Source of the DNA: an uncultured Oscillospiraceae bacterium
GTDB taxonomy: Bacteria; Bacillota; Clostridia; Oscillospirales; Oscillospiraceae
Direction: 5' to 3'
Length of the DNA stretch: 64,000 nucleotides
NCBI GenBank assembly: GCA_934591895.1
Contig: CAKTPP010000007.1
Location: forward strand, 65,509 to 129,508
The notes beneath the pieces were generated by a model. That model worked only from the letters and a program-made list of their open reading frames with translations. It made no database searches and was not told the DNA's origin. Shown here piece by piece: positions 15,795 to 24,886 of the stretch. A program made the translations under genes and the position numbers. Numbering within the stretch: position 1 is the stretch's first letter; the number at the start of each line of letters is the position of its first letter.

Positions 15795-17075
15795 TCAGTT
15801 TGCCTCCGGTTTGCCGAGCAGGGAGAACATATTCTTCTTGTACGCCTCCACACCGGGCTGGTCGAACGGGTTGACGCCGGACATATAGCCCGAAATGGCA
15901 CACGCCAGCTCAAAGAAGCACACGAGCCATGCAAAGCCGGCCTCGTCGCGCTTTGGCACGCGCACCTCAAGGTTCGGCACGCCGCCGGAGATGTGCGCGG
16001 CCTTCACGGCCTCCTGCGCCATGCGGCTGATGTCGCTGAGCTTGCGTCCGGCGAGATAGTTGAGCCGGTCGGGATCGCCCATGGCGAAGGGCACGCTGAA
16101 TTCGTTGATCGGCTGCTCGAAGGAGACGACGGTCTCCATGAGCGTGCGCGGCCCGTCCTGAATATACTGACCCATGGAGTGCAGGTCTGCGTTGTATTCG
16201 ACGGAGGCGGGGAAAATGCCGATGCCGTTTTTACCCTCGCTCTCGCCGTAGAGCTGCTTCCACCACTCGGCCATGAACCGGAACGACGGCTCATAGCAGG
16301 CGAGGATCTCGGTCGTCTTGCCGAGCTGATACAGGTGCTGGCGCGCGGCGGCGTACTGCCACGCGGGGTTTTCGGGGGACTGCGCGTTCATGGCGGCGAA
16401 GGCTTCGACCGCCTCGCCGACCACGGTCTGCACGTCGATGCCGGCGGCGGCCATCGGCAGCAGACCGACGGCGGACAGCACGCTGTAGCGCCCGCCGACG
16501 TCGTCGGGCACGACGAACGCCTCCCAGCCCTCCTCGTCGGCCATCTGCTTGAGCACGCCGCGGCGGGCGTCCGTCGTGGCGAAGATGTGCTTTTTGGCCT
16601 TCTCCGTGCCGTATTTTGCCTCCAGCAGGCCGCGGAACATCCGGAATGCGAGCGCGGGCTCGAGCGTTGTGCCGGACTTGGAAACGACGTTGAGGTCAAA
16701 ATCCAGATCGCCCAGCTCCTCGAGCAGGTGCATCAGTGCATCCGGCGACAGGGAGTTTCCGGCGAAGAGGATCTTCGGGTCGCCGGGCTGCGGATGCGGC
16801 CGCAGCAGCTCCACGGCGCCCTTCGCGCCGAGATACGACCCGCCGATGCCCACGACGACGAGCGCCTGCGCGCGGCCGCGGATGCGCGAGGCGGCGGCGA
16901 GGATCTGCTTGAGCTCACCGCTTTGGATGCGCCCCGGCAGATCGAGCCAGCCGGTAAATTCCGCACCGGCGCCAGAGTGCTCGAGCAGGGTGCGGTGCGC
17001 CCGTGCAGCGGCCGCATAATCCGGTCCTGCTGGGTCAAAAAATCCGGCAGCGCCGGACAGGTCCACTTTGATCAT
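15795..17075 (-). CDS. pgi: Glucose-6-phosphate isomerase
   Basis: Interconverts glucose-6-phosphate and fructose-6-phosphate. 426 residues, the shorter Firmicutes type. VVGIGGSYLGAKGAVELL and VSKSGTTLEPALAFR form the phosphate-binding signatures; GQYIQDGPR is conserved. Start ATG at 17075 has AGAAGG 8 bases upstream; an in-frame extension of 51 residues upstream would cover the promoter. A single-gene unit on the minus strand. Confidence 0.96.
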   Translation of the reverse strand: MIKVDLSGAAGFFDPAGPDYAAAARAHRTLLEHSGAGAEFTGWLDLPGRIQSGELKQILAAASRIRGRAQALVVVGIGGSYLGAKGAVELLRPHPQPGDPKILFAGNSLSPDALMHLLEELGDLDFDLNVVSKSGTTLEPALAFRMFRGLLEAKYGTEKAKKHIFATTDARRGVLKQMADEEGWEAFVVPDDVGGRYSVLSAVGLLPMAAAGIDVQTVVGEAVEAFAAMNAQSPENPAWQYAAARQHLYQLGKTTEILACYEPSFRFMAEWWKQLYGESEGKNGIGIFPASVEYNADLHSMGQYIQDGPRTLMETVVSFEQPINEFSVPFAMGDPDRLNYLAGRKLSDISRMAQEAVKAAHISGGVPNLEVRVPKRDEAGFAWLVCFFELACAISGYMSGVNPFDQPGVEAYKKNMFSLLGKPEAN

Positions 17076-17106
17076 AGTGATACCTTCTCTCATAAAGGAT
17101 ACCACC

Positions 17107-17134
17107 AGTATACACGATAATCCGGATTTCGCAA
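17107..17134 (-). promoter_or_regulatory. Promoter of pgi
   Basis: Minus strand TTGCGA, 16 bases, TATACT, 31 bases before the start codon. Confidence 0.7.
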
Positions 17135-17148
17135 CCGTTATCTGCACC

Positions 17149-18279
17149 TCACAGCGCGCGCAGCACCTGCAGCCAGAGATGCGCCGTTGAGATGCGCGCG
17201 GCGCCGTCGGGGGCGATGAGCGGGACAACGGTCGTGTCCCCGTCGCTGTCGGTCACGGTCACGGTGCCGACCTGTGCGCCCGGCGGCAGCGGCGCGCACA
17301 GGTCTTCATCGAGCGCAATGTCAAACTGCGGCGCTGCCGCGCCCCTGCGCACGATGACGGTGTCCGTGCCGGAGAGCACCGGCTGCACACTGTCGGTCTC
17401 GGCCAGACGCACGCGCACGGGCGGGATGACGGTGTTGGCTGCGATGGAGCAGCGCGCGTAGTTGGCAAAGGCATAGTCGAGCAGCGTCCGCGCATCCTGA
17501 AAGCGCGCGCTTGAGCTCTCGGCGTGCAGCACGACGGCGATATACTCCGTGCCGTCGCGCTCGGCGCTGGCGGATACGCAGTGCATGGCCTGCTTTGTGT
17601 AGCCGGTCTTCAGACCGGTCGCGCCGGGGTAGCCGTGGATGAGCTTGTTGGTGTTTGCGAGCTCGAAGCGCCCGCCGCGCACGGTGTCCATCCAGATGGT
17701 CGTGTAGTCGCGGATGCGCGGGTATGCCAGCAGCGCGCGCGACATGACGGCGACGTCCCGCGCGGTCGTGCAGTGCGCGGGGTCGTCGGTCAGACCGGTG
17801 GAATTGAGAAAGTGCGTGTTTTCCATGCCGAGCGCCTGCGCGCGCTCGTTCATGCGCCTGACGAAGGCGGCCTCCGAGCCGCAGATATGCTCGGCCATGG
17901 CGACGGCGCAGTCGTTGGCGGAGCTCACGGCGATGCACTTTATCATCTCGTCGGCGCTCATCTGCTCGCCCTCCCTGAGCCAGATCTGGCTGCCGCCCAT
18001 GGCGCACGCGTTGGCGCTTGCGGTGACCACGGTGTCCGCAGAAAGCCGGCCGCTGTCGAGCTGCTCGAAGATGAGCAGCAGCGTCATGATCTTCGTCACG
18101 CTGGCAGGGGAGAGACGTTCGTCGGCGTTCTTCTCATAGAGCACCGTGCCGGTCTCGCGCTCGATCAGGATCGCCGACGGCGCTCCGATGCCGAGTTCAT
18201 CCTCTGCCGGCTGCCCGAGCGCCGCTGCGGGCGTGCACAGCAGCAGTGCCGTCAGCAGCAGGGAGATCCATTGCTTCAT
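17149..18279 (-). CDS. D-alanyl-D-alanine carboxypeptidase (PBP5/DacF type)
   Basis: 376 residues with a signal peptide (MKQWISLLLTALLLCTPAAA) and the three penicillin-binding motifs: SPASVTK with Ser60 and Lys63, SAN at 120-122, and KTG at 224-226. A beta-rich C-terminal domain follows from about residue 290 (PBP5_C-like). Such enzymes trim the terminal D-Ala of peptidoglycan stem peptides outside the membrane; DacB/DacF forms serve spore cortex in Bacillus. The C-terminus HLWLQVLRAL lacks an obvious strong amphipathic anchor. The spore-specific versus vegetative role cannot be decided from sequence. Confidence 0.92.
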   Translation of the reverse strand: MKQWISLLLTALLLCTPAAALGQPAEDELGIGAPSAILIERETGTVLYEKNADERLSPASVTKIMTLLLIFEQLDSGRLSADTVVTASANACAMGGSQIWLREGEQMSADEMIKCIAVSSANDCAVAMAEHICGSEAAFVRRMNERAQALGMENTHFLNSTGLTDDPAHCTTARDVAVMSRALLAYPRIRDYTTIWMDTVRGGRFELANTNKLIHGYPGATGLKTGYTKQAMHCVSASAERDGTEYIAVVLHAESSSARFQDARTLLDYAFANYARCSIAANTVIPPVRVRLAETDSVQPVLSGTDTVIVRRGAAAPQFDIALDEDLCAPLPPGAQVGTVTVTDSDGDTTVVPLIAPDGAARISTAHLWLQVLRAL

Positions 18280-18448
18280 GTTATCCGCCCCTTTCGTTGC
18301 TTTTCCTTACCAGACTATGCCGCGCCGCGGCGGAAAAGCAGTCCGTGTCCCAACAATCTGCACAGCCTTTTGCACATTGCGGTGTTCAGAGCGTGTCAAG
18401 ATATGGAGCATCCTGCCGCAAATGCGCGAAAAGCCCGGCATTACCCGC

Positions 18449-18477
18449 TTGACGCTTCGGGCGCATGATAGTAAAAT
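18449..18477 (+). promoter_or_regulatory. Promoter of the AI-2E family gene
   Basis: TTGACG, 17 bases, TAAAAT, 58 bases before the ATG. The rest of the 256-base gap (18280-18535) between the divergent genes shows no other feature I can support. Confidence 0.8.
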
Positions 18478-18535
18478 ATAGAGCGATACTGACAGCACCG
18501 ACAAGCGCCGGCGGGCGCGATGGGGGAGACGGTTT

Positions 18536-19831
18536 ATGAAGCGATTTGATCCGAAAAACAAATACCTCGGCTGGGGCATCACGGCGTTCGGCGTGATCGC
18601 GTGCTGCATTCTGTTTTACATGCTGCTGCAGCACGGCAAATCGATCGGTGATGCGATCAGCTCGCTGCTCGGCATCCTCAGTCCGATCATCTGGGGCCTG
18701 GTGATCGCCTATCTGCTCTGGCCGCTGACGAAGGTGTTCCAGCGCAAGCTCTTTGAGCCGCTGCTCAAAAAGATCCGGCCGAAAAAGCCGGTGCGCACCT
18801 CGCTTGCGCGCGGTCTGTCCGTTGCGCTCTCGATCCTGGTCGCCCTGATCATCATCGCGGCGCTCATCTGGCTCATCATCCCGCAGGTCTACACGAGCGT
18901 CGAGAGCATCGTGCTCAACTCGCAGGAGTACTATGATACGATCACCGGCTGGATCAACCGGTTTTTTGACAACTATCCCGAGGTGGAGGAGGTGCTCCTC
19001 TCGGCGACCGGGAAAGCTTCCGACAGCCTGCTTGACTGGGCGAAGACCGCGCTGCTGCCGTCCATGGGCAAGGTGGTCACAAGCCTGACGACCGGCATCT
19101 ATGCCGTCCTGCGCGGCATCCTCAATATGCTCATCGGCTTTGTCGTCGCCTGCTATGTGCTGTCGAATATGGAGCTGTTTCAGGCAAAGTCGAAAATGGT
19201 GCTCTACAGCATCTTTTCCGCAGGCGCCTCCAAGCGCATCCTCAAGGCCATCCGCTTCACGGACACGGCGTTCATGGGCTTTATCAGCGGCAAGGTCATT
19301 GACTCCGCCATCATCGGCGTCATCTGCTATATCTGCTGTGCGATCATGCGCATGCCGTACGCCGTGCTTGTGAGCGTGATCGTCGGCGTGACGAATGTCA
19401 TCCCGGTCTTCGGCCCGTTCATCGGCGCCGTGCCGACGGCGCTGATCATTCTGCTTGTCTCGCCGATGAAGTGCCTGATCTACATCATCTTCATCATTGT
19501 CCTGCAGCAGATCGACGGCAACATCATCGGCCCGAAGATCCTCGGCAGCTCCACGGGTATCAACGGCTTCTGGATCATGTTCTCCATCCTGCTCGGCGGC
19601 GGCCTGTTCGGCTTTATCGGCATGCTGCTGGGCGTGCCGGTGTTCGTCGTGATCTATGCCGGTCTGGAGAAGCTGGTCAATAACGGGCTGAAAAAACGCG
19701 GCCTCCGGACGGAGACCGCAGAATATATGAATCTGGATTACATCGACGATGCCACGATGCAGCCGGTGCGCCTCCCGCAGGAGGCACCGGCCGAATCGCT
19801 CAAGGACACGAAGGATGATTCAGTGAAGTGA
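18536..19831 (+). CDS. AI-2E family transporter (YtvI-like permease)
   Basis: 431-residue membrane protein with about eight hydrophobic segments, in the arrangement of PF01594: two N-terminal helices, a third before a periplasmic-facing amphipathic part (QVYTSVESIVLNSQEYYDTI), then the conserved C-terminal bundle with VNVIP-like VTNVIPVFGPFIGAVP and the signature GNIIGPKILGSSTGINGFWI. Members move autoinducer-2, Na+/H+ or unknown solutes; the substrate here is not predictable. The C-terminal tail is acidic. Its 3' end overlaps the convergent cysteine desulfurase by 12 bases, which leaves no room for a separate terminator. Confidence 0.88.
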   Translation: MKRFDPKNKYLGWGITAFGVIACCILFYMLLQHGKSIGDAISSLLGILSPIIWGLVIAYLLWPLTKVFQRKLFEPLLKKIRPKKPVRTSLARGLSVALSILVALIIIAALIWLIIPQVYTSVESIVLNSQEYYDTITGWINRFFDNYPEVEEVLLSATGKASDSLLDWAKTALLPSMGKVVTSLTTGIYAVLRGILNMLIGFVVACYVLSNMELFQAKSKMVLYSIFSAGASKRILKAIRFTDTAFMGFISGKVIDSAIIGVICYICCAIMRMPYAVLVSVIVGVTNVIPVFGPFIGAVPTALIILLVSPMKCLIYIIFIIVLQQIDGNIIGPKILGSSTGINGFWIMFSILLGGGLFGFIGMLLGVPVFVVIYAGLEKLVNNGLKKRGLRTETAEYMNLDYIDDATMQPVRLPQEAPAESLKDTKDDSVK

Positions 19832-20953
19832 CGGGAAGAGGGACTGCTTTGCATCCCGCAGCGCATCGCACAGCGCGTCAACGTCTTCCCGCGTGGTGTA
19901 GCGCGAAAAGCTGATGCGCAGCGCGCCGTCGATCACGTTCGCCGGCAGCCCGATCGCCTCAAGAACATGGCTCCGCCCGCCTTTTTTGCAGGCGGAGCTT
20001 TTTGATGTGTAGATGCCGCGCGCCTCGAGGAAGTTCATCAAAACTTCGCTCCGGTAGCCGGGCAGGGAGATACTGAGGATGTGCGGCGCGCCGCCGCCGA
20101 TGACGGTCACGCCCGCCACCTCGGCCGTCAGCCGGTCGATGGCGTGGGCGCGCAGACCGGCCATGGTTTTTGTGGCCTCGGCCATGTTTGCGCTGCCGAT
20201 CTCGGCCGCGGCGCCGAAGGCGGCGATCTGCGGCGTGGCCTCTGTGCCGGCGCGGATGCCGCGCTCCTGCCCGCCGCCGTGAATGTAGGGCGGCAGCTTC
20301 AGACCGTCGCGGATGTAGAGCGCGCCGATGCCCTTGGGCGCGTGGATCTTGTGGCCGCTGACGGTGATGAGGTCGGCGCCGAGCGTCTTGGCCGAAAACG
20401 GCACCTTCAAAAAGCCCTGCACGGCGTCCGTGTGCAGCAGGGCGATGCTGTTTTCCGCTTTCAGCATCCGGGCGGCGGCGGCAATGTCGTTGACGGCGCC
20501 GGTCTCGTTATTGACCATCATGAGCGACACGAGGATCGTGTCCGGCCGCAGCGCCGCGCGCACACGCTCGAGCGGGATCGCTCCGGTGACGTCCGGCTGC
20601 AGGCGCGTGATCTCGTAGCCCTCTTTTTCCAGAAAGTCGAGCGATTTTCGTACCGCATCGTGCTCCACGGCGGAGCTGATGATGTGCCTGCCGCGCCGGC
20701 GCATCGACCGCGCGCCGGAGATGAGCGCCCAGTTGTCGCCCTCGGAGCCGCAGGACGTGAAGTATACCTCATCCGGCCGGCAGCCGAGCGCCCTGGCGAT
20801 CTGACCGCGCGCCTTGTCCACGGCGGCCTTGGCCTCCCGGCCGAGCCTGTAGGTCGTGCTCGGATTCCCGAAGCACTCTGTCATCATATGTACTGCCGCC
20901 TCCGCTGCCTCCGGGCAGACACGGGTCGTTGCGGCATTGTCCAGATAAACCAT
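19820..20953 (-). CDS. Cysteine desulfurase (NifS/IscS-like)
   Basis: 377-residue PLP enzyme that moves sulfur from cysteine to an acceptor for Fe-S clusters or tRNA thiolation. YLDNAATT at the N-terminus, SAVEHDAV, HTDAVQ and the PLP lysine in VSGHKIHAPKG are all visible; the mobile loop has SSACKKGG with the catalytic Cys. ATG at 20953 is preferred over the GTG six bases upstream because GAGG lies 9 bases from the ATG but only 3 from the GTG. It is divergent from mtaB, 30 bases away; MtaB uses Fe-S clusters and a sulfur donor. Confidence 0.92.
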   Translation of the reverse strand: MVYLDNAATTRVCPEAAEAAVHMMTECFGNPSTTYRLGREAKAAVDKARGQIARALGCRPDEVYFTSCGSEGDNWALISGARSMRRRGRHIISSAVEHDAVRKSLDFLEKEGYEITRLQPDVTGAIPLERVRAALRPDTILVSLMMVNNETGAVNDIAAAARMLKAENSIALLHTDAVQGFLKVPFSAKTLGADLITVSGHKIHAPKGIGALYIRDGLKLPPYIHGGGQERGIRAGTEATPQIAAFGAAAEIGSANMAEATKTMAGLRAHAIDRLTAEVAGVTVIGGGAPHILSISLPGYRSEVLMNFLEARGIYTSKSSACKKGGRSHVLEAIGLPANVIDGALRISFSRYTTREDVDALCDALRDAKQSLFPSLH

Positions 20954-20983
20954 GATCACTTACCTCGATTTGGAGATGTTTTT

Positions 20984-22270
20984 ATGCACTATATTATAAC
21001 CGCCCTCGGCTGCAAGGTCAACCAATATGAAGCGCAGGCGATCGAAACGCTGCTGCGCCCGCACGGGTTTGCGGCTGCGGGGGAGGGCGATCCGGTCGAC
21101 CTGATCGTCGTCAACACCTGCGCCGTCACGGCGGAGGGCGGGCGCAAGTCGCGCCAGATGATCCGCAAGCTGCGCGAGGAGCACCCGCAGGCACTGTGCG
21201 CCGTGTGCGGCTGCTGGTCGCAGCTCAGCCCCGAGGACGCCGCCGCCATCGGCGCCGACGTCGTGCACGGCAGCGGCAGCAAGCAGGCGTTCGTGGACGA
21301 TATCCTGCGCGCGTTTCGTGAGCACACGCCCGTCACCTGCGTTGACAATCCGTTCCGGCGCTTTGACTTTGAGCCGCTGCCCGCCGGCGCTGCCTATGGC
21401 CGCACGCGCGCGATGCTCAAGATCCAGGACGGGTGCAACAATTTCTGCACCTACTGCGTCATCCCGTATACGCGCGGCCGCATCCGCAGCCTGCCCCTTG
21501 AGGAGATGGCGCGGCAGGCGGCGCATCTGGCCGAGGAGGGGTACCGTGAGCTCGTGCTGACCGGCATCGAGATCGCATCCTACGGGCGGGATCTTCCGGG
21601 CACGCTGACGCTGGCCGACGCCGTTGAGACGGTGGCCGCCGCCGCGCCGCAGATGCGCCTGCGCCTCGGCTCGATCGAGCCGACGGTCATCACGGAGGAT
21701 TTCTGTCGCCGTGCCGCCGCAACCGGGCAGGTCTGCCGGCATTTCCACCTGTCGCTGCAAAGCGGCTGTGACCGCACGCTCGCGCGCATGAACCGCAAGT
21801 ATACGACGGCGGAGTTTCTCGCCTGTGCCGGGCGGCTGCGCCGGTATTTCCCGGGCTGTGCGCTCACGGCGGACATGATCACGGGCTTTCCCGGCGAGAC
21901 CGAGGAAGATCAGGCGCAGGCCGTGGCGTTTCTGGAGCAGGTCGGCTTTGCGGCCGTGCACGTGTTCCCGTATTCCCGCCGACCCGGCACGAAGGCGGAC
22001 GCCATGCCGGAGCAGCTGAGCCACGCTGTGAAATCCGCGCGCGCGCACGCCGCACAGCGTGTGGCCGACGGCTGCAGGCAGCGCTACCTTGCGCAGCAGA
22101 TCGGGCTGATTTTGCCGGTTCTGTTCGAGACGGAGCAGGACGGACGCTGGGTCGGCCACTCGGACAACTATTGTCTGGTCAGCGTCGCGGGGGATGATCT
22201 GCGCGGTCTTGTGAAAAATGTCAAAATCTCTGACATTTCCGGACAAATGCTTGTGGGGGATTTGGTTTGA
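20984..22270 (+). CDS. mtaB: tRNA (t6A37) methylthiotransferase MtaB
   Basis: Radical-SAM enzyme that converts t6A37 to ms2t6A37 in tRNAs reading ANN codons. 428 residues. The N-terminal UPF0004 domain has three cysteines (ALGCKVNQYE, VVNTCAVT, CAVCGCWSQ). The radical-SAM motif is DGCNNFCTYCVIPYTRGR (CxxxCxxC), and the C-terminal TRAM-like part follows FETEQDGRWVGHSDNY. The length and ITALGCKVNQYE start fit MtaB rather than MiaB or RimO. GGAG precedes the ATG by 8 bases. Several hundred bases of open frame upstream belong to the antisense of the desulfurase and are ignored. Confidence 0.93.
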   Translation: MHYIITALGCKVNQYEAQAIETLLRPHGFAAAGEGDPVDLIVVNTCAVTAEGGRKSRQMIRKLREEHPQALCAVCGCWSQLSPEDAAAIGADVVHGSGSKQAFVDDILRAFREHTPVTCVDNPFRRFDFEPLPAGAAYGRTRAMLKIQDGCNNFCTYCVIPYTRGRIRSLPLEEMARQAAHLAEEGYRELVLTGIEIASYGRDLPGTLTLADAVETVAAAAPQMRLRLGSIEPTVITEDFCRRAAATGQVCRHFHLSLQSGCDRTLARMNRKYTTAEFLACAGRLRRYFPGCALTADMITGFPGETEEDQAQAVAFLEQVGFAAVHVFPYSRRPGTKADAMPEQLSHAVKSARAHAAQRVADGCRQRYLAQQIGLILPVLFETEQDGRWVGHSDNYCLVSVAGDDLRGLVKNVKISDISGQMLVGDLV

Positions 22271-22287
22271 CGCGTCATCCGGATGGT

Positions 22288-22339
22288 GTTAGAATTTTCT
22301 CAATCCATGCGGAATGTGCCGCGATGGGTCAATTCTAAC
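22288..22339 (+). promoter_or_regulatory. Structured leader of serC
   Basis: GTTAGAATT (22288-22296) and AATTCTAAC (22331-22339) form a perfect 9-bp outer stem. Inside, CCATGCGG pairs with CCGCGATGG with one bulge around AATGTG. The structure ends 2 bases before the GGAGG of serC. It is not a T-box or any riboswitch I recognise; a protein-binding operator or translational control element is possible. Confidence 0.6.
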
Positions 22340-22355
22340 GTCGGAGGCGATTCTC

Positions 22356-23447
22356 GTGACCCGAAAGGAAACATTCAATTTCTCTGCCGGACCGTCGGTG
22401 CTCCCCGAGGAAGTGCTGGCGCAGGCACAGGCCGAACTGCTCGATTATCATGGCACGGGTATGTCCGTGATGGAGATGAGCCACCGAAGTCAGGCGTTTT
22501 CTGATATTTTCCAGGAAGTGCAGGCGCGCTTTCGCAGCGCGCTGTCCGTGCCGGACACACATGCGATCCTGTTTCTGCAGGGCGGCGGCACGTCGCAGTT
22601 TTCCATGATCCCGCTCAATCTGATGGGGGAACACGGCACTGCGGATTACGCCGTGACGGGGCACTTTTCCGGCAGCGCCGCCAAAGAGGCGGAGAAATAC
22701 GGCAAGGTGCACATCGCGGCGGATACCTCTATCTGCGGCCACACCCGCATCCCGCAGCAGAGTGAGCTGCAGCTCACGGACGGTGCTTCGTATTTTTACT
22801 ACTGTGCCAACAACACCATCTACGGCACGGAATGGCAGTACGTGCCCGAGACCGGCGCTGTGCCGCTCGCGTGCGATATGTCGTCCGATATTCTCTCGCG
22901 CCCTGTAGACGTGTCGAAGTACGGTGTGATCTTTGCCGGTGCGCAGAAGAACATGGCGCCCGCAGGGCTCACGGTCGCGATCGTGGACCGCGCCCTCGCC
23001 GGACATGAGCTGCCCGTCACGCCGGTCATGTACAGCTATCAGCGCATGATCGACAAGGACTCGATGTACAACACGCCGCCGTGCTGGAACATCTACATCC
23101 TCGGCCTTGTGCTCGCCTGGCTCGAGCGTCAGGGCGGTGTGGAGGGCATGCAGCGGCTCAAGCATGCACGCGCCGCGAAGGTCTATGATTTTCTCGACAA
23201 CAGCGTACTCTTTCACGCCTGTGCGCAGCCGGGTTCTCGCTCGGACATGAACGTCACGTTCCGTACCGGCGACGATGCGCTCGATAAGGAATTTATCAGC
23301 GGCGCCGCAGCGCGCGGACTGCTCAATCTCAAGGGGCACCGTGTTGCCGGCGGTATGCGCGCCTCGCTCTACAACGCCATGCCGATGGCGGGCGTGGATG
23401 CGCTCGTCGATTATCTGAAACAGTTTGAGGTGGATCACCATGTATAA
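22356..23447 (+). CDS. serC: Phosphoserine aminotransferase
   Basis: PLP enzyme forming 3-phosphoserine from 3-phosphohydroxypyruvate. 363 residues. FNFSAGPSVLPEEV at the N-terminus and FLQGGGTSQF are family signatures; the PLP lysine lies in IFAGAQKNMAPAG. The start is GTG, 8 bases after GGAGG; an upstream in-frame ATG at 22314 lies inside the leader hairpin and lacks a binding site. The stop overlaps serA by 8 bases, so the two are co-translated as a serine biosynthesis operon. Confidence 0.95.
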   Translation: MTRKETFNFSAGPSVLPEEVLAQAQAELLDYHGTGMSVMEMSHRSQAFSDIFQEVQARFRSALSVPDTHAILFLQGGGTSQFSMIPLNLMGEHGTADYAVTGHFSGSAAKEAEKYGKVHIAADTSICGHTRIPQQSELQLTDGASYFYYCANNTIYGTEWQYVPETGAVPLACDMSSDILSRPVDVSKYGVIFAGAQKNMAPAGLTVAIVDRALAGHELPVTPVMYSYQRMIDKDSMYNTPPCWNIYILGLVLAWLERQGGVEGMQRLKHARAAKVYDFLDNSVLFHACAQPGSRSDMNVTFRTGDDALDKEFISGAAARGLLNLKGHRVAGGMRASLYNAMPMAGVDALVDYLKQFEVDHHV

Positions 23448-24603
23448 CATAAAGACCATGAACCGCATTTCCCCCTGCGGCCTGCAGAAGCTGGAAGCAC
23501 GCGGCTGCACCGTCGGGGAAAACGTCTCCGATCCGGACGGCCTGATCCTGCGCTCAGCAGACCTGCATGACTACGCGTTCGAGCCGAGCCTGATCGCCAT
23601 TGCGCGCTCCGGCGCCGGCACGAACAACATCCCGCTGGACGAATGCTGCCGCCGCGGCATCGTCGTCTTCAACTCGCCCGGCGCGAACGCCGAGGCGGTC
23701 AAGGAGCAGATCCTCTGCTCACTTGTGCTCTCATCGCGCGATGTGCTCGGCAGCATCGACTGGGTCAAGGGGCTCAACGGCCGGGGCAAAGACATTCCCG
23801 CGCTCGTCGAGAAGGGCAAGTCGCAGTTTGCCGGTCCCGAGCTCATGGGCAAGACGCTCGGTGTGATCGGCCTCGGTGCGATCGGCGCGCTGATCGCCAA
23901 CGCTGCCGTGTCGCTTGGCATGACGGTCTGCGGTTATGACCCGTACCTGTCCGTGGATGCCGCGTGGCGTCTGTCGCGCGATGTCAAGCACGAGGTGAAT
24001 CTCGACGGCATCTATGCCAAGGCCGACTATATCAGCATCAACGTTCCGTATACGGATACGACGTTCCATATGCTCGATGCCAAGGCGTTTTCCAAGATGA
24101 AGGACGGCGTGCGCATCATCAACGAGTCGCGCGCCGAGATCGTGGATGACGACGCCATGCTCGCCGCCATCGCCTCCGGCCGTGTCGGGAAATATGTCAC
24201 GGACTTCCCGAACGAGAAGGTCGTCGGCGTGGACAACATCATCGCCCTGCCGCATCTGGGCGCCTGCACGCCCGAGAGCGAGGAGAAGTCCGCGGTCATG
24301 GCTGCGCGCGAGCTGTATGACTACCTTGCCAACGGCAACATCAAAAACTCCGTCAACTTCCCGGACGCGACGCTCGAGCGTATGGGCGTCAGCCGCGTGT
24401 GCATCCTGCACCAGAACGTGCCGACGATGCTCAATCAGTTTCTCGAGATCGCCTGCAGCACCGGCCTGAACGTGGAGAACATGATCAACAAGGCCTATGG
24501 CGCGTATGCCTATGCCATGATGGATCTCAACGGACATCTTGACGATGACCAGATCGCAAGGATCGACCGCATCCCGGAGGTCATCCGTGTGCGCGTGGTG
24601 TAA
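23440..24603 (+). CDS. serA: D-3-phosphoglycerate dehydrogenase
   Basis: First enzyme of serine synthesis, oxidises 3-phosphoglycerate with NAD+. 387 residues with substrate domain, NAD domain (LGVIGLGAIGALIAN) and a short C-terminal ACT-like region (VCILHQNVPTMLNQF...). The catalytic set is visible: Arg in INESRAEIVDD, Glu in DFPNEKV and His in ALPHLGACTPESEE. The RAEIVD segment differs from the common ARGGIVD, as in the short clostridial/Bacteroides group. ATG at 23440 follows AGGTGG. The gene ends just before a repeat element that splits its terminator. Confidence 0.93.
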   Translation: MYNIKTMNRISPCGLQKLEARGCTVGENVSDPDGLILRSADLHDYAFEPSLIAIARSGAGTNNIPLDECCRRGIVVFNSPGANAEAVKEQILCSLVLSSRDVLGSIDWVKGLNGRGKDIPALVEKGKSQFAGPELMGKTLGVIGLGAIGALIANAAVSLGMTVCGYDPYLSVDAAWRLSRDVKHEVNLDGIYAKADYISINVPYTDTTFHMLDAKAFSKMKDGVRIINESRAEIVDDDAMLAAIASGRVGKYVTDFPNEKVVGVDNIIALPHLGACTPESEEKSAVMAARELYDYLANGNIKNSVNFPDATLERMGVSRVCILHQNVPTMLNQFLEIACSTGLNVENMINKAYGAYAYAMMDLNGHLDDDQIARIDRIPEVIRVRVV

Positions 24604-24618
24604 CGGAATATGAAAACA

Positions 24619-24642
24619 GCCGCTCCCGGTCGGGAGCGGCTG
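24619..24642. repeat. Left copy of duplicated terminator hairpin (copy B)
   Basis: GCCGCTCCCGG with its complement around a short loop; matches 24844-24867 in 23 of 24 positions. Preceded by GAAAACA, the A-run side of the original bidirectional terminator between serA and the ECF gene. Confidence 0.9.
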
Positions 24643-24843
24643 AGACTGTCAAAAAAGTACTACTTTTTTGACAAAGAGTTTGCGGCCTGACTGCAGCGCA
24701 CTCGCTGTCCGCCGGAGGCGGACGGCTCGCACGTTTGCAGGCCGAGAGGTATTTTCTTCGACGCACATGTCGCCGAAGAAAATGATTGGACTTTCTTTCG
24801 CCGCGCCATTGGCGAAAGGCTATGAGGTTTTTTGATAAATTGA
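24643..24843 (+). mobile_element. ~200-bp terminator-embedded repeat element, copy B
   Basis: Same orientation and hairpin order as copy A: GTCAAAAAAGT/ACTTTTTTGAC, the stem GCTGTCCGCC/GGCGGACGGC, ATTTTCTTCG/CGAAGAAAAT with CGCACATGTCGC loop, and CTTTCGCC/GGCGAAAG with a changed loop. Ends GAGACTGTCAAAAAA and TTTTTTGATAAATTGA are imperfect inverted repeats. The insert separates the A-run half from the T-run half of one terminator, each half now with its own hairpin. No coding sequence. Confidence 0.85.
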
Positions 24844-24867
24844 GCCGCTCCCGGTTGGGAGCGGCTG
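24844..24867. terminator. Right copy of duplicated terminator hairpin (copy B)
   Basis: Same hairpin as 24619-24642 with one loop-side change, followed by TTTTG. Before insertion it would have formed one bidirectional terminator with the A-run at the left copy. Confidence 0.85.
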
Positions 24868-24886
24868 TTTTGCACTTGAGGGCTGT

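Noticed and set aside
22288..22355. T-box riboswitch before serC
   Set aside because: No T-box sequence (AGGGTGGNACCGCG type) and no terminator/antiterminator pair is present.
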